Source: Vagococcus bubulae (lineage in GTDB: Bacteria > Bacillota > Bacilli > Lactobacillales > Vagococcaceae). From it: 64,000 nt of DNA. The notes under the pieces are model-generated. The model saw nothing but the letters and a program-made list of their open reading frames with translations. It had not been told where the DNA came from and did not search any database. A program made the translations under genes and the position numbers. The stretch covers positions 25,976 to 89,975 of the forward strand of contig NZ_NGJT01000009.1 of NCBI RefSeq assembly GCF_003950315.1. Reading direction: 5' to 3'. This document shows positions 1 through 8,323 of this stretch, piece by piece (the stretch's first letter is position 1; each line of letters starts with the position of its first letter).

Positions 1-693
1 ATGTTTAGGGACTGACACACGTGAAATAATACTTTTCCCAATACCTTTTTCGAGTAATCTCACAATCATTTCATTATTTTTCACACATAAACGTTTTGGT
101 TGAATATTTTCTTGTAAAAAATAGCGCTTGGTATAGTGATAAACACCAGAAATATCTTCCCGACACAACCACAACTCACTTTCAAGATTTCCAGCAATCA
201 CTAATTCATCTGAAAGGAATTCTTTTCGGCAAACAGGACCTGTTTCTAATGGTTTTTCAATAAACCCAAAATGCGCACGATGTTGCAGTACATTTTCCAA
301 CACTTCTTCTGAATTATGCATTTCCAGTTCGAAATAAACGTGAGGAAACTTCTCAACCAATCGACTCATCAAATCAGGTAAATAATAAATAGAAAAAGTG
401 TTCGACGCGCTAATAACGCATTTAACTGGATTATTCCCCACCTGTTTAATTAATCTCTTAGTTTCTAACCAATCATCTTCTAAATTTAATAGTCTTGTAT
501 AAAGGATAGTTGCTTCTTTGGTTGGAGACATCTCTTGTTTTGATTTTCTAATAAACAATTTACAATTTAATTCTTCTTCTAATTGTTTCATCTGGCTAGA
601 AACGGCTGGTTGGGAAATAAATAAATTTTCCGCTGCTTTAGTAAAATTTCTCGTTTCATATGCTTCTTTAAAGGTTAAAAATAATTTAAACAT
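1..693 (-). CDS. LysR-family transcriptional regulator (partial, C-terminus beyond window)
   Basis: This frame is open from an ATG at 693 to the window edge, giving 231 codons without a stop. The N-terminus has the LysR-type winged helix-turn-helix (residues about 1-60, with AENLFISQPAVSSQMKQLE), followed by the start of the periplasmic-binding-like effector domain. It is divergent from the yeiH-like gene at 802. That is the same arrangement as LysR-type yeiE beside yeiH in E. coli, so it probably controls that neighbour. An inverted repeat lies between the two genes at 719-740. The effector is not deducible and the last part of the protein is not seen. Confidence 0.9.
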   Translation of the reverse strand, partial: MFKLFLTFKEAYETRNFTKAAENLFISQPAVSSQMKQLEEELNCKLFIRKSKQEMSPTKEATILYTRLLNLEDDWLETKRLIKQVGNNPVKCVISASNTFSIYYLPDLMSRLVEKFPHVYFELEMHNSEEVLENVLQHRAHFGFIEKPLETGPVCRKEFLSDELVIAGNLESELWLCREDISGVYHYTKRYFLQENIQPKRLCVKNNEMIVRLLEKGIGKSIISRVSVPKH

Positions 694-718
694 CGTCACA
701 CCTACTATTTATTTTTAT

Positions 719-740
719 AATAGTTAATATTCTAACTATT
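719..740. promoter_or_regulatory. Inverted repeat, likely LysR operator
   Basis: Two 8-bp arms AATAGTTA (719-726) and TAACTATT (733-740) are separated by 6 bp between the divergent LysR and yeiH-like genes. The repeat lies just upstream of a possible -35 region of the yeiH-like gene (its TATAAT -10 is at 767-772). That position fits a LysR activator site, which is an inference from placement and symmetry. Confidence 0.5.
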
Positions 741-801
741 TATTTTTAAAATGTAAACTAAACCAGTATAATCAAATTATGTTAACTTTGGAGGAATGAA
801 T

Positions 802-1806
802 ATGAAACAATTTAGTCAAACTATCTACCCTGGTCTTTTATTATCCCTAGCAATTGCTAGTTTATCAAAAATCATCGCTATATGGTTGCCTTCTCTAGGA
901 GCTGGAACTATTGCGATTTTATTAGGAATTTTATTAGGTAATCTTTTTTTTAGTCAATCAATTTGGCAAAAAGGAACCAAATTCTCAGAAAAAACATTGC
1001 TAGAATTATCCATTGTTCTACTAGGTACAACCGTCACGTTTCAAACTATCGCACAAATTGGAGGATCTGGTATTCTTTTTATTATGTGCCAGATGACGCT
1101 AACGATTCTCGCAGCTTATTTTATCGGGAAGAAATTAAAATTTAATCAAACCATGTCACTTCTGATGGCTGGCGGAAATGCTGTCTGTGGTTCATCTGCG
1201 ATTGGAGCAATTGCACCAGAAATTGGGGCAAAGGATAAAGAAAAAGGACAAATCATTACCTTAGTTAATTTATTAGGTACTGTGATGATGCTGACTCTTC
1301 CTATTATTGGTGGTGCCGTTTTTACAGATAACGTGATGGCTAAAAGTGCCTTAATCGGTGGAACGCTTCAATCAGTCGGTCAAGTTATTGCTAGTGCCAA
1401 TATGGTCAGCTCGCAAGTTGTAGAGATGGCGACTTTATTTAAAATTTTACGGATTATGTTCTTAGTGGTTGTTGTATTTGCTTTTGGAAAAATCGCTAAC
1501 CAATCAAAAGACAACAACCTAACAATACAAGAAAAGACTAAGAAAAAATTCCCCCTTCCTTGGTATATCATTGGCTTTATCATTTGTTGCGTTTTAAATA
1601 GTGTCATTCATTTTCCAACTATATTAAGCCAAACAACGCACTCAATTAGTGGCTGGTTTGAAATTACTGCTTTAGCAGCTATTGGATTACGGATTAACGC
1701 AAAAGAATTTTTAAAAGAAGGCCCTCGATTTTTAGCGTATGCTGGAAGTGTGGGGATTGTTCAAACGATTGTTGCGATTACTTTAATAAAATTATTATCC
1801 AGTTAA
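802..1806 (+). CDS. YeiH/UPF0324 family membrane protein (putative sulfate exporter family)
   Basis: A 334-residue protein with about nine to ten hydrophobic segments and the family motif region [20 protein letters not shown] near residue 125. UPF0324 (Cons_hypoth698) proteins are annotated as putative sulfate exporters, but transport has little direct proof. I chose the ATG at 802 because the GGAGG at 790-794 is 7 nt before it, while the ATG at 796 is only 1 nt from that Shine-Dalgarno. The gene is alone after a divergent LysR regulator and ends in a terminator hairpin. Confidence 0.85.
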   Translation: MKQFSQTIYPGLLLSLAIASLSKIIAIWLPSLGAGTIAILLGILLGNLFFSQSIWQKGTKFSEKTLLELSIVLLGTTVTFQTIAQIGGSGILFIMCQMTLTILAAYFIGKKLKFNQTMSLLMAGGNAVCGSSAIGAIAPEIGAKDKEKGQIITLVNLLGTVMMLTLPIIGGAVFTDNVMAKSALIGGTLQSVGQVIASANMVSSQVVEMATLFKILRIMFLVVVVFAFGKIANQSKDNNLTIQEKTKKKFPLPWYIIGFIICCVLNSVIHFPTILSQTTHSISGWFEITALAAIGLRINAKEFLKEGPRFLAYAGSVGIVQTIVAITLIKLLSS

Positions 1807-1811
1807 CAAAT

Positions 1812-1849
1812 AAAAAGCAAGCCCTAGAATCAATAGGAACTTGCTTTTT
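1812..1849. terminator. Bidirectional intrinsic terminator
   Basis: The arms AAAAAGCAAG and CTTGCTTTTT form a hairpin between the convergent yeiH-like and nicotinamidase genes, with A and T tracts on both sides, so it can serve both strands. Confidence 0.85.
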
Positions 1850-1852
1850 ATT

Positions 1853-2398
1853 TTAAATGATTGTTGCGCCAAGCGTATTTTTAAAATGGCCTAAAGCCCA
1901 TTTATGTCCAACTGGATCAAAACTTTGGACAGCTTTTTCATGAATCACAATATTGTATCCTAAATTATAAGCATCGATAGCGGTATGTAACACACAAATA
2001 TCTGTACACACCCCTACTAAGTGAACTGTATCGATTTTTCTTTCTCTTAATCGAACATCTAAATCTGTGCCACTAAAGGCTGAATAGTGACGTTTATCTA
2101 TCCAATACACCGTATCTTTTTCCTTATTTTTTTGATACACATCATTTAATCCTTGATACAATTCTCTTCCTTTTGTTCCAATAATATTATGAGGAGGAAA
2201 TAAATTATTCTCTGGATGATACTTATCTGTGTCATCATGACAATCAATAGCAAAAACAACATAATTTCCATCGTCAATAAATTGGTTAGTTAAACGGATC
2301 ATCTCTGTTTCAATGGCTTGACCAAATTCACCAGTTGTTAATTTTCCATCACTTGCAACAAAATCATTTGTATAATCTATTGATATTAAAGCTTCCAT
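1853..2398 (-). CDS. pncA: Nicotinamidase (isochorismatase-like cysteine hydrolase)
   Basis: The 181-residue protein has the nicotinamidase layout. D8 lies in the N-terminal strand, a metal-site stretch has D52, H54, H61 and possibly H70, K102 is in DKRHYSAF, and the catalytic cysteine C135 is in GVCTDICVLHTA. The D-K-C triad with histidine metal ligands separates it from plain isochorismatases. It would convert nicotinamide to nicotinate and ammonia for NAD salvage. It is the last gene of a minus-strand cluster with mtnN and nudF, 11 nt after mtnN. Confidence 0.9.
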   Translation of the reverse strand: MEALISIDYTNDFVASDGKLTTGEFGQAIETEMIRLTNQFIDDGNYVVFAIDCHDDTDKYHPENNLFPPHNIIGTKGRELYQGLNDVYQKNKEKDTVYWIDKRHYSAFSGTDLDVRLRERKIDTVHLVGVCTDICVLHTAIDAYNLGYNIVIHEKAVQSFDPVGHKWALGHFKNTLGATII

Positions 2399-2409
2399 GT
2401 CCTCACTCC

Positions 2410-3102
2410 TTAGTTTAGTTGTTTCACTAATTCAACGACCATTTCAGCAGATTTTTTTCCTGCTTCAACAATAAATTCATCAAAATTTACACTAGCATTT
2501 TCATCGCCCACATCACTAATCGCACGAATCACAACAAACGGGCACTTATATTGATGCGCCACTTGAGCAATCGCCGCGCCTTCCATTTCATTAGCTAAAA
2601 CATCAGGAAAATGTTTTTTTATATGGGCTATTTGTTCTTGACTATGTACAAACGTATCCCCTGAAACAATCAACCCGATGCGTGTCGCTAATTGATTATC
2701 TACTGCTGCTTTTGTGGCTGCAATAATGAGCTGATTGCTTGCTTCATAAAATAATGGCATTTGTGGCATTTGTCCATATTCATAACCAAATGCTGTAACG
2801 TCTGAATCAAAATAAGCTAATTTATCAGAAATGACAACATCTCCAATTGATAATCCTTTACCAATACCACCAGCAGAGCCTGAATTAATTAAACAATCAA
2901 CATGATAATGACTAATTAGTAATGTCGCTGTTAATCCAGCTAAAACTTTACCAATACCTGATTGTGTCACTACGACATCATGCGTTCCAATAGTCCCTGA
3001 ATAAAATGATACACCTGCTTCATGCCATTCTTTTTTATTTTCTAGTTGATTTTTTAATAACACAACTTCTTGTTCCATTGCACCAATAATTCCAATTTTC
3101 AT
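2410..3102 (-). CDS. mtnN: 5'-methylthioadenosine/S-adenosylhomocysteine nucleosidase
   Basis: A 230-residue PNP-fold nucleosidase beginning MKIGIIGAMEQEV, with a GSAGG segment, the substrate-recognition stretch VLANEMEGAAIAQVA (about residue 170) and the catalytic region AISDVGD. It hydrolyses MTA and SAH and feeds the LuxS/methyl cycle. The ATG at 3102 is preceded by AAGGGAG at good spacing. The in-frame TTG two codons upstream sits too close to that site. Small-protein and nudix genes lie directly upstream. Confidence 0.95.
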   Translation of the reverse strand: MKIGIIGAMEQEVVLLKNQLENKKEWHEAGVSFYSGTIGTHDVVVTQSGIGKVLAGLTATLLISHYHVDCLINSGSAGGIGKGLSIGDVVISDKLAYFDSDVTAFGYEYGQMPQMPLFYEASNQLIIAATKAAVDNQLATRIGLIVSGDTFVHSQEQIAHIKKHFPDVLANEMEGAAIAQVAHQYKCPFVVIRAISDVGDENASVNFDEFIVEAGKKSAEMVVELVKQLN

Positions 3103-3114
3103 ACACAAACTCCC

Positions 3115-3285
3115 TTATAATTTAAAAATAGCATACAACATAATGACTAATAATATGACGATAATCACAATCGCACGATTTAACCATGCATTGCGTTGTT
3201 CATTTTTATTATGCTCTCTTACACGACTTCTTGTTAAAATTTGTTGTGACGTTGTTTCTGATTTCTTTTGTTTTTCTTTCGACAT
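3115..3285 (-). CDS. Small single-pass membrane protein, unknown function
   Basis: A 56-residue frame lies between nudF and mtnN. It has a charged, Lys/Glu/Arg-rich N-terminal half (starts MSKEKQKKSE) and one hydrophobic segment at about residues 38-54 (AIVIIVILLVIMLYAIF) near the C-terminus, so it is probably tail-anchored. AAGGAGT precedes the ATG at a short distance. It is 10 nt after nudF and 12 nt before mtnN, so it is probably cotranscribed. I do not recognise the family. Confidence 0.7.
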   Translation of the reverse strand: MSKEKQKKSETTSQQILTRSRVREHNKNEQRNAWLNRAIVIIVILLVIMLYAIFKL

Positions 3286-3295
3286 GATAAACTCC

Positions 3296-3844
3296 TTATT
3301 TCATTTGCATTTCCCATAATAGAATAGCATATAATGTCTTGGCATCACAAATTGTACCAAGACGAATGTGTTCTTTTACTTCCTCTAAAGATAACTCCAC
3401 GATATCCAAAAATTCATCCTCATCTCTTGGTAAAGGGTTTTGAACTTTTTTTAATCCATGTGCTTGAAATAACACCATTCTTTCATTGCAAAAACCTGGA
3501 GATGTGACAAAATCTGCCACTTCTACCATTGAATCGCATTGATAAAAGGTTTCTTCTTCTAATTCACGTTTAGCTGTTTCTAGAGGGTTATCTTCATGTG
3601 CTTCAATTTTCCCTGCTGGTATTTCTAAAATACTTTTTTCTATTGCTTTACGAAACTGTTTAACTAAAACAAGACGATTCATCGGTGTTATCGCTAAAAT
3701 TCCAACTGCTCCATTATGAAAAACTAATTCACGTTTAGATTTTTTCCCATTAGGTAATTCAACAGTATCAACGCAAACATCAATAACTGCCCCTTTGAAT
3801 ATGTCTTTTCTTTCGAGCGTTTCTTCATTAAATTTATCTTTCAT
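3296..3844 (-). CDS. nudF: Nudix hydrolase, ADP-ribose pyrophosphatase
   Basis: A 182-residue Nudix protein. The Nudix box is seen as AGKIEAHEDNPLETAKRELEEET, with the REL-EE core intact but Thr in place of the usual Gly after the last Glu. The surrounding sequence (VKQFRKAIEKSILEIPAGKIE, SPGFCNERMVLFQA) is typical of ADP-ribose pyrophosphatases. It would cleave ADP-ribose to AMP and ribose 5-phosphate. As the first gene of the nudF-small protein-mtnN-pncA cluster it fits a nucleotide/NAD turnover operon. Confidence 0.9.
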   Translation of the reverse strand: MKDKFNEETLERKDIFKGAVIDVCVDTVELPNGKKSKRELVFHNGAVGILAITPMNRLVLVKQFRKAIEKSILEIPAGKIEAHEDNPLETAKRELEEETFYQCDSMVEVADFVTSPGFCNERMVLFQAHGLKKVQNPLPRDEDEFLDIVELSLEEVKEHIRLGTICDAKTLYAILLWEMQMK

Positions 3845-4027
3845 TCATGTCTGCTCCTTGTCATTTAGCTTATTTATGTTTATGATACCTTTAAAGAGAC
3901 GTTATTTCAACAAAACTCACTGTATCCTTATACTTATTTATAAATCAAACTTAGGACTGATAATGTTTTTAGTTCCTTATGCTAAACTAGTACTATACAA
4001 AAAATACTTGAAAAGAGGAGTGACAAA

Positions 4028-4699
4028 ATGAAGAGAAGGAAATACACAATCGTCGGCGTTATCGGTTTTTTAATAGGAATGTTCGTTTTGACGGAGATTG
4101 ATGAAAATCTTGGTGCCGTATTTATCTTGCTTGCTATTGGTTGGATAGTTTATCGAAAGGTTTCTAAACGAAAAAGCAAAGAGGTCGTTCCTGAATTAAC
4201 TAAAGAAAAACAAGAACATTATCATGAAGCTGGCATGTCTGACAAAGAGATTGCTTTTTTTAGAACAACCTTATCAGAAACCAAAGAACAAATTGATCAA
4301 TTAGAAAAAAACTTCCATAATATTCCAAAGTTAAATGCCATTAACTTGAGATATGACACATTGAAAGTAGCAAAAGCGATGTTCAAAGAAATTGTTAAAG
4401 AACCTAAAAAACTTCATTTGGCAGATAAGTTTTTGTATACTCATTTGCCTAACCTAGTTGAAATGACGAATAAATATGCTGAAATTTCTGATCATGAAAT
4501 CAAAAGTAAAGCAACATATGATACACTAAATAATAGTATTGGTGCAATCGAAAATGTCTCTCGTCTTATCATAGAAGATTATGAAAATTTTGTTTCAGAT
4601 GATATCGAAGATTTAGAAGTAGAAATTTCAATTGCCAAACAAAATGCTGATAGAGAAGCCTTTAAACACAATATCTCTGATGATCAGGAGGAATTTTAA
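4028..4699 (+). CDS. xpaC: XpaC-family protein (5-bromo-4-chloroindolyl phosphate hydrolysis family)
   Basis: A 223-residue protein with two short adjacent membrane segments at the N-terminus (residues about 8-45) and a helical, charged cytoplasmic part. This matches the XpaC family, which is normally encoded just before TelA. The name comes from a colour-substrate phenotype in Bacillus and the biochemical role is unknown. Its stop codon overlaps the telA start by one base and the telA Shine-Dalgarno AGGAGG lies inside its 3' end, so the two are translationally coupled. Confidence 0.85.
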   Translation: MKRRKYTIVGVIGFLIGMFVLTEIDENLGAVFILLAIGWIVYRKVSKRKSKEVVPELTKEKQEHYHEAGMSDKEIAFFRTTLSETKEQIDQLEKNFHNIPKLNAINLRYDTLKVAKAMFKEIVKEPKKLHLADKFLYTHLPNLVEMTNKYAEISDHEIKSKATYDTLNNSIGAIENVSRLIIEDYENFVSDDIEDLEVEISIAKQNADREAFKHNISDDQEEF

Positions 4700-5892
4700 T
4701 GTCGGATGAATTAAAAAAAGTAGAACCAGTTGACAATACTTTAGATGATTTACTTAGTAACCCTTTTTCGGAAATAGAACAAACAGAGTTACTAAATCAA
4801 GCTGAAAAAAAACAACAAGTAACAAAAGCTCAAGCATCAACAAAAGTGCTTGATAAATTATCAGACGAACGAAAACAACAAGCGCAGGAATTAGCCAATC
4901 AAATCGATACAAATGATAGCCAATCCATTTTAAGCTATGGTGTTGCGGCACAACAAAAATTAAGTGAATTTTCACATACCATGTTGAATCATGTTCAAAC
5001 ACAAGATATTGGTCCAATGGGTGATTCTTTAACTGAATTAATGTATCGACTAAACGAAGCAAGTCCTAGTGAACTTGAAGCAAGAGATGGAAATCTTTTT
5101 AAACGCATGTTTGGTAAAGTGAAACAATCTATTTATGAAATCACAGCAAAATATCAAAAAATTGGGGCTCAAATCGACAAAATAGCAGTTAAATTAGACC
5201 ATGAAAAAAATGGCTTGCTAGAAGATAATGCCATGCTTGAGCAACTGTACCACAAAAACAAAGACTACTTTGATGCCTTAAACATCTATATTGCAGCTGG
5301 GGAATTAAAAATTGAAGAACTTCAAACAAAAACTATTCCAGAGGCAATCGCACATGCTGAACAAACAGGTGACCAAATGGATACACAAATTGTGAATGAT
5401 TTAAATCAATTTGTCGATCGTTTAGAAAAAAGAACCTATGACTTAAAATTAGCAAGACAAATTACCATTCAACAAGCTCCACAAATTCGTTTGATTCAAA
5501 ATACAAATCAAGCTTTAGCTGAAAAAATACAAGCGTCTATTAATACAGCCATTCCTTTGTGGAAAAATCAGGTGGCGATTGCTTTAACTCTTTTAAGACA
5601 AAAAGATGCGGTCACAGCTCAGCGTCAAGTTTCTGAAACAACCAATGATTTGCTAGCTAAAAACTCTGAAATGCTAAAAATTTCAGCCATTGAAACAGCA
5701 AAAGAAAATGAACGTGGCATTGTCGATATTGAAACCTTACAAAAAACACAAAATGATTTAATTGAAACCATTCAAGAAACACTTAAAATTCAGCAAGAAG
5801 GTAAAGAAAAACGTCGCAACGCTGAATTAGAATTATCCATGATGGAAGAAGATTTAAAAAATAAATTACTTGAAATGTCTGGAAGTAAATAG
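4699..5892 (+). CDS. telA: TelA-family toxic anion resistance protein
   Basis: A 397-residue, mostly helical, Gln/Lys/Glu-rich protein without membrane segments. The central part (about 100-390), with [21 protein letters not shown] and similar stretches, is characteristic of the TelA/KlaA family linked to tellurite and cell-envelope stress resistance. The start ATG overlaps the xpaC stop. A strong hairpin terminator follows at once. Chromosomal TelA copies are common in Firmicutes, so tellurite resistance should not be assumed. Confidence 0.9.
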   Translation: MSDELKKVEPVDNTLDDLLSNPFSEIEQTELLNQAEKKQQVTKAQASTKVLDKLSDERKQQAQELANQIDTNDSQSILSYGVAAQQKLSEFSHTMLNHVQTQDIGPMGDSLTELMYRLNEASPSELEARDGNLFKRMFGKVKQSIYEITAKYQKIGAQIDKIAVKLDHEKNGLLEDNAMLEQLYHKNKDYFDALNIYIAAGELKIEELQTKTIPEAIAHAEQTGDQMDTQIVNDLNQFVDRLEKRTYDLKLARQITIQQAPQIRLIQNTNQALAEKIQASINTAIPLWKNQVAIALTLLRQKDAVTAQRQVSETTNDLLAKNSEMLKISAIETAKENERGIVDIETLQKTQNDLIETIQETLKIQQEGKEKRRNAELELSMMEEDLKNKLLEMSGSK

Positions 5893-5893
5893 C

Positions 5894-5937
5894 AAAAAGT
5901 CATATTCCCCTTTCATTGAGGAATATGACTTTTTTTT
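5894..5937. terminator. Bidirectional intrinsic terminator between telA and perR
   Basis: A 15-bp stem (AAAAAGTCATATTCC with GGAATATGACTTTTT) and an 11-nt loop, flanked by A and T runs, lies between convergent genes. Confidence 0.9.
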
Positions 5938-6382
5938 ACATCACATCTTCTTCTAATTTTTGGCAATCCGGACAAATGCCATACATTTCTAAACGATGGT
6001 CATTTATTTTAAATCCTGTTAATTTTTCAGTAGCCGCTTCAACGTCTCCTAAACCAGGGTAGTTGACATCAACCACTTTTTTACATTTTTCACATATTGC
6101 ATGGTAATGTTTTTCAGTAGTAAAATCAAATCGACTTGAAGAATCACCATATGCCATTTCAATCACAAAACCAATCTCAGTAAACAATCTTAAATTGTTA
6201 TAAACAGTCGCCACACTCATATTAGGAAAACGACTTTCCAACTCTTTATAAATATCATCTGCTGTTGGGTGTGTATGACTTTCAATTAGATATTCTAAGA
6301 TAGCATATCTTTGTGGTGTTATTCTTATATCCGCTGCTTTTAACTTTTCAATCGCTTCGTCAACTAAGTGATTTTTTGACAT
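5936..6382 (-). CDS. perR: Fur-family regulator, PerR-type
   Basis: A 148-residue Fur-family protein with an N-terminal winged helix (about 15-80, including MSVATVYNNLRLF), the regulatory-metal stretch around HYHAICEKCKK, and two CxxC pairs (CEKC and CPDC) for structural zinc. The overall sequence is PerR-like, and an Asp/His-rich metal site is consistent with peroxide sensing by iron-catalysed oxidation. It is monocistronic next to lspA and a possible Per box precedes it. Fur or Zur identity cannot be fully excluded from sequence alone. Confidence 0.85.
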   Translation of the reverse strand: MSKNHLVDEAIEKLKAADIRITPQRYAILEYLIESHTHPTADDIYKELESRFPNMSVATVYNNLRLFTEIGFVIEMAYGDSSSRFDFTTEKHYHAICEKCKKVVDVNYPGLGDVEAATEKLTGFKINDHRLEMYGICPDCQKLEEDVM

Positions 6383-6401
6383 ATAGCATCATCCTCACTA
6401 T

Positions 6402-6416
6402 TTATATTAATTCTAT
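6402..6416 (-). promoter_or_regulatory. Possible Per box upstream of perR
   Basis: On the minus strand the 15-mer ATAGAATTAATATAA agrees with the Per/Fur box consensus TTATAATNATTATAA at 12 positions, counting the free one. It is about 20-34 nt before the perR start, which would allow autoregulation. This is consensus matching in AT-rich DNA, so confidence is low. Confidence 0.35.
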
Positions 6417-6448
6417 TTTACTACTCTTTATTCATTTTCGCAAGATAC

Positions 6449-6904
6449 TCATTTATTAGACGTCTCATCATCAAACAATAAAATATAAATAAATATACAG
6501 ACTACTCCAACTACTAAACAGATATCCGCCACATTAAAAATTGGAAATTTAATAAACTCTGTTTGGAACATATCTACTACATACCCTTGTCTAAAGCGGT
6601 CGATAAAATTACCTATCGTCCCACCAATGACAAAACTTAATCCCACTGTTAGCCATTTATTTTTATATCTGTTTTTATACAATAAATAAGAAAAAATGCA
6701 TAACGCAATCACTCCCACTAATAGGAAGAACCACATATGTCCTTCAAATATACTCCAGGCTCCCCCTTCATTTCTGATATGTGTAATGGACAAAATAGGG
6801 TTAGTCATCGTTGTGTCATACAAATCTAAATTTTGTACTACCATAAATTTGGTTAATTGATCTAAAATAATACTTCCAATAATAATTAAAACATATAGAA
6901 ACAT
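6449..6904 (-). CDS. lspA: Lipoprotein signal peptidase (signal peptidase II)
   Basis: A 151-residue integral membrane aspartic protease with four hydrophobic segments. It has the conserved N-terminal DQLTK, the first catalytic aspartate in GGTIGNFIDRFRQGYVVDM and the second in FNVADICLVVG. It removes signal peptides of prolipoproteins after diacylglycerol transfer. At least three lipoproteins in this window (28761, 40951 and 59580) are possible substrates. Confidence 0.95.
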   Translation of the reverse strand: MFLYVLIIIGSIILDQLTKFMVVQNLDLYDTTMTNPILSITHIRNEGGAWSIFEGHMWFFLLVGVIALCIFSYLLYKNRYKNKWLTVGLSFVIGGTIGNFIDRFRQGYVVDMFQTEFIKFPIFNVADICLVVGVVCIFIYILLFDDETSNK

Positions 6905-7028
6905 TGAGTCATCTCCCTCATAGATAATTGATATCTTAAAATCTACTTAAATAATAAATATAGTATATAACATTTTTTTGAAAGAACAAACTTTATTTCT
7001 AGACGCTTTCACATAAGTTTTTTGTTAT

Positions 7029-7057
7029 TTGACGAATATTCGTTCTAAACGTATAAT
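7029..7057 (+). promoter_or_regulatory. Sigma-A promoter of the cold-shock gene with embedded palindrome
   Basis: TTGACG (7029-7034) and TATAAT (7052-7057) are separated by 17 bp. The 12-bp palindrome ACGAATATTCGT (7032-7043) overlaps the end of the -35 element and the spacer, a position suited to a repressor. Confidence 0.7.
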
Positions 7058-7096
7058 AATCAATATGAGATAAGAAAAAACCTGGAGGAATGTGAA

Positions 7097-7318
7097 ATGA
7101 AACAAGGTTTAGTGAAATGGTTTGATGTAAAAAAGGGATATGGATTCATTATTTACGACCAAGATGAGGAAATCTTTGTTCATTTTACTGCAATAGAACA
7201 GGATGGGTTTAAAACACTTTTTGAAGGGCAACATGTTATATTTGATATAAAAGAAGGCGCACGCGGCTTACAAGCATCCAATGTGTCTGTAATAGAAGAA
7301 GAAAAAAGAGTTGATTAA
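7097..7318 (+). CDS. Cold-shock domain protein (CspA family)
   Basis: A 73-residue single OB-fold protein beginning [20 protein letters not shown]. The RNP1-like KGYGFI and RNP2-like IFVHFTAI motifs of cold-shock proteins are present. It should bind single-stranded nucleic acids as an RNA chaperone. The 3' end overlaps the stop region of the convergent EbsA-like gene inside a shared terminator. Its strong promoter contains a palindrome. Confidence 0.92.
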   Translation: MKQGLVKWFDVKKGYGFIIYDQDEEIFVHFTAIEQDGFKTLFEGQHVIFDIKEGARGLQASNVSVIEEEKRVD

Positions 7319-7337
7319 TCATCAACTCCTTTTTTAT
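7304..7337. terminator. Bidirectional terminator overlapping two stop codons
   Basis: The hairpin AAAAAGAGTTGAT / ATCAACTCCTTTTTT covers the 3' ends of the convergent cold-shock and EbsA-like genes. Confidence 0.8.
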
Positions 7338-7752
7338 GTCCATTTATCATGCAAGATAGATAGCTTGATTCTTCTAAATGATGAATAAAATGTGTTTTAG
7401 ATGATGGAAGCATTAAATAAGACCGCTCATGATGAGTTGTTACTAATGTAAACCCATATTTACCAACGAGTACTTTTTTGATTTTATTGATATCTATTGT
7501 GTATTCATTCTTTTTTAATACAGCATTCACTTTAATCTGATCCTGAGTCAATATTAGCTTTCGCCTTGTTCCTAAATAGAAAAAAAACAAAAAAATAAGA
7601 AACGTGACAATACTAAATAGATTAATACGTCCTTGCTCTTCTAGTAAACCTATCATACTGGCAAAAAATAAGACAAAGGTCAACGACCAATAGATTACTG
7701 TATCAGCTAATATTGGTTGATATCTATATATGTGAATCTTATTCTCACTCAT
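7315..7752 (-). CDS. EbsA-like membrane protein
   Basis: A 145-residue protein with two hydrophobic segments (about residues 17-60) followed by a soluble C-terminal domain of about 75 residues rich in beta-type sequence ([22 protein letters not shown]). Length, topology and the adjacent RNase H-like gene recall the EbsA family of enterococci and streptococci, often called pore-forming although function is unproven. The ATG at 7752 follows CGGAGG at 6 nt. The longer TTG start would put the Shine-Dalgarno inside the gene. The family name is a moderate-confidence call. Confidence 0.6.
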   Translation of the reverse strand: MSENKIHIYRYQPILADTVIYWSLTFVLFFASMIGLLEEQGRINLFSIVTFLIFLFFFYLGTRRKLILTQDQIKVNAVLKKNEYTIDINKIKKVLVGKYGFTLVTTHHERSYLMLPSSKTHFIHHLEESSYLSCMINGHKKGVDD

Positions 7753-7836
7753 CACTAACCTCCGTTGCAATCACTCTACTCTAAGATATAATCTTAACAC
7801 AATATATACGAATAAAAAAATGAAATGAGGAATTTT

Positions 7837-8256
7837 ATGATAAAAATTAACACTGATGCTTCAACCCATCCTAAACATAAAGTAAGTGTTGGCTGCTTTA
7901 TTATAAAAAAAGAAGATCAGACAATCGTCGAAACGTTTCCCTTAGATGCAACAGATAACCATGTAGCAGAATTCCAAACGATGATTCTAGCTTTAGAATA
8001 CTGCCTACAAAACAATTGGCAAAAAGACTTAATTTTTATTTATTCTGATAGTAGTATTGTGGTTAAATCTTTTCATAAACGTTATGTAAAAAAAGATGTC
8101 TTTCTACCTCTATTATCAAAATTGCTTGTTTTAAGTCAAGAGTTTAGCGATTTAACAATTGAATGGATTCCACAAGAATCAAATAAAATGGCTGATCACC
8201 ATGCTAAACAAGAACTAAAAAAAGAATTAAAACGTCAAAAAAAGAGTCCTAAATGA
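7837..8256 (+). CDS. RNase H-like domain protein (ribonuclease HI family)
   Basis: A 139-residue RNase H fold. The first strand carries the aspartate in KINTDAST, EFQTMILALEY supplies the glutamate, IYSDSSIVV the second aspartate, and KMADHHAKQ the last acidic site, so the D-E-D-D set appears complete. It resembles the short RNase HI family proteins of Lactobacillales rather than E. coli RnhA. The start at 7837 follows GAGG at 6 nt. The ATG at 7825 overlaps that Shine-Dalgarno. Confidence 0.85.
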   Translation: MIKINTDASTHPKHKVSVGCFIIKKEDQTIVETFPLDATDNHVAEFQTMILALEYCLQNNWQKDLIFIYSDSSIVVKSFHKRYVKKDVFLPLLSKLLVLSQEFSDLTIEWIPQESNKMADHHAKQELKKELKRQKKSPK

Positions 8257-8323
8257 TAAATAATTAACTAGGTATATCACTATTTTTTTGCTAAAATAAG
8301 GTATTAAAGAAAGGGGGATATTA

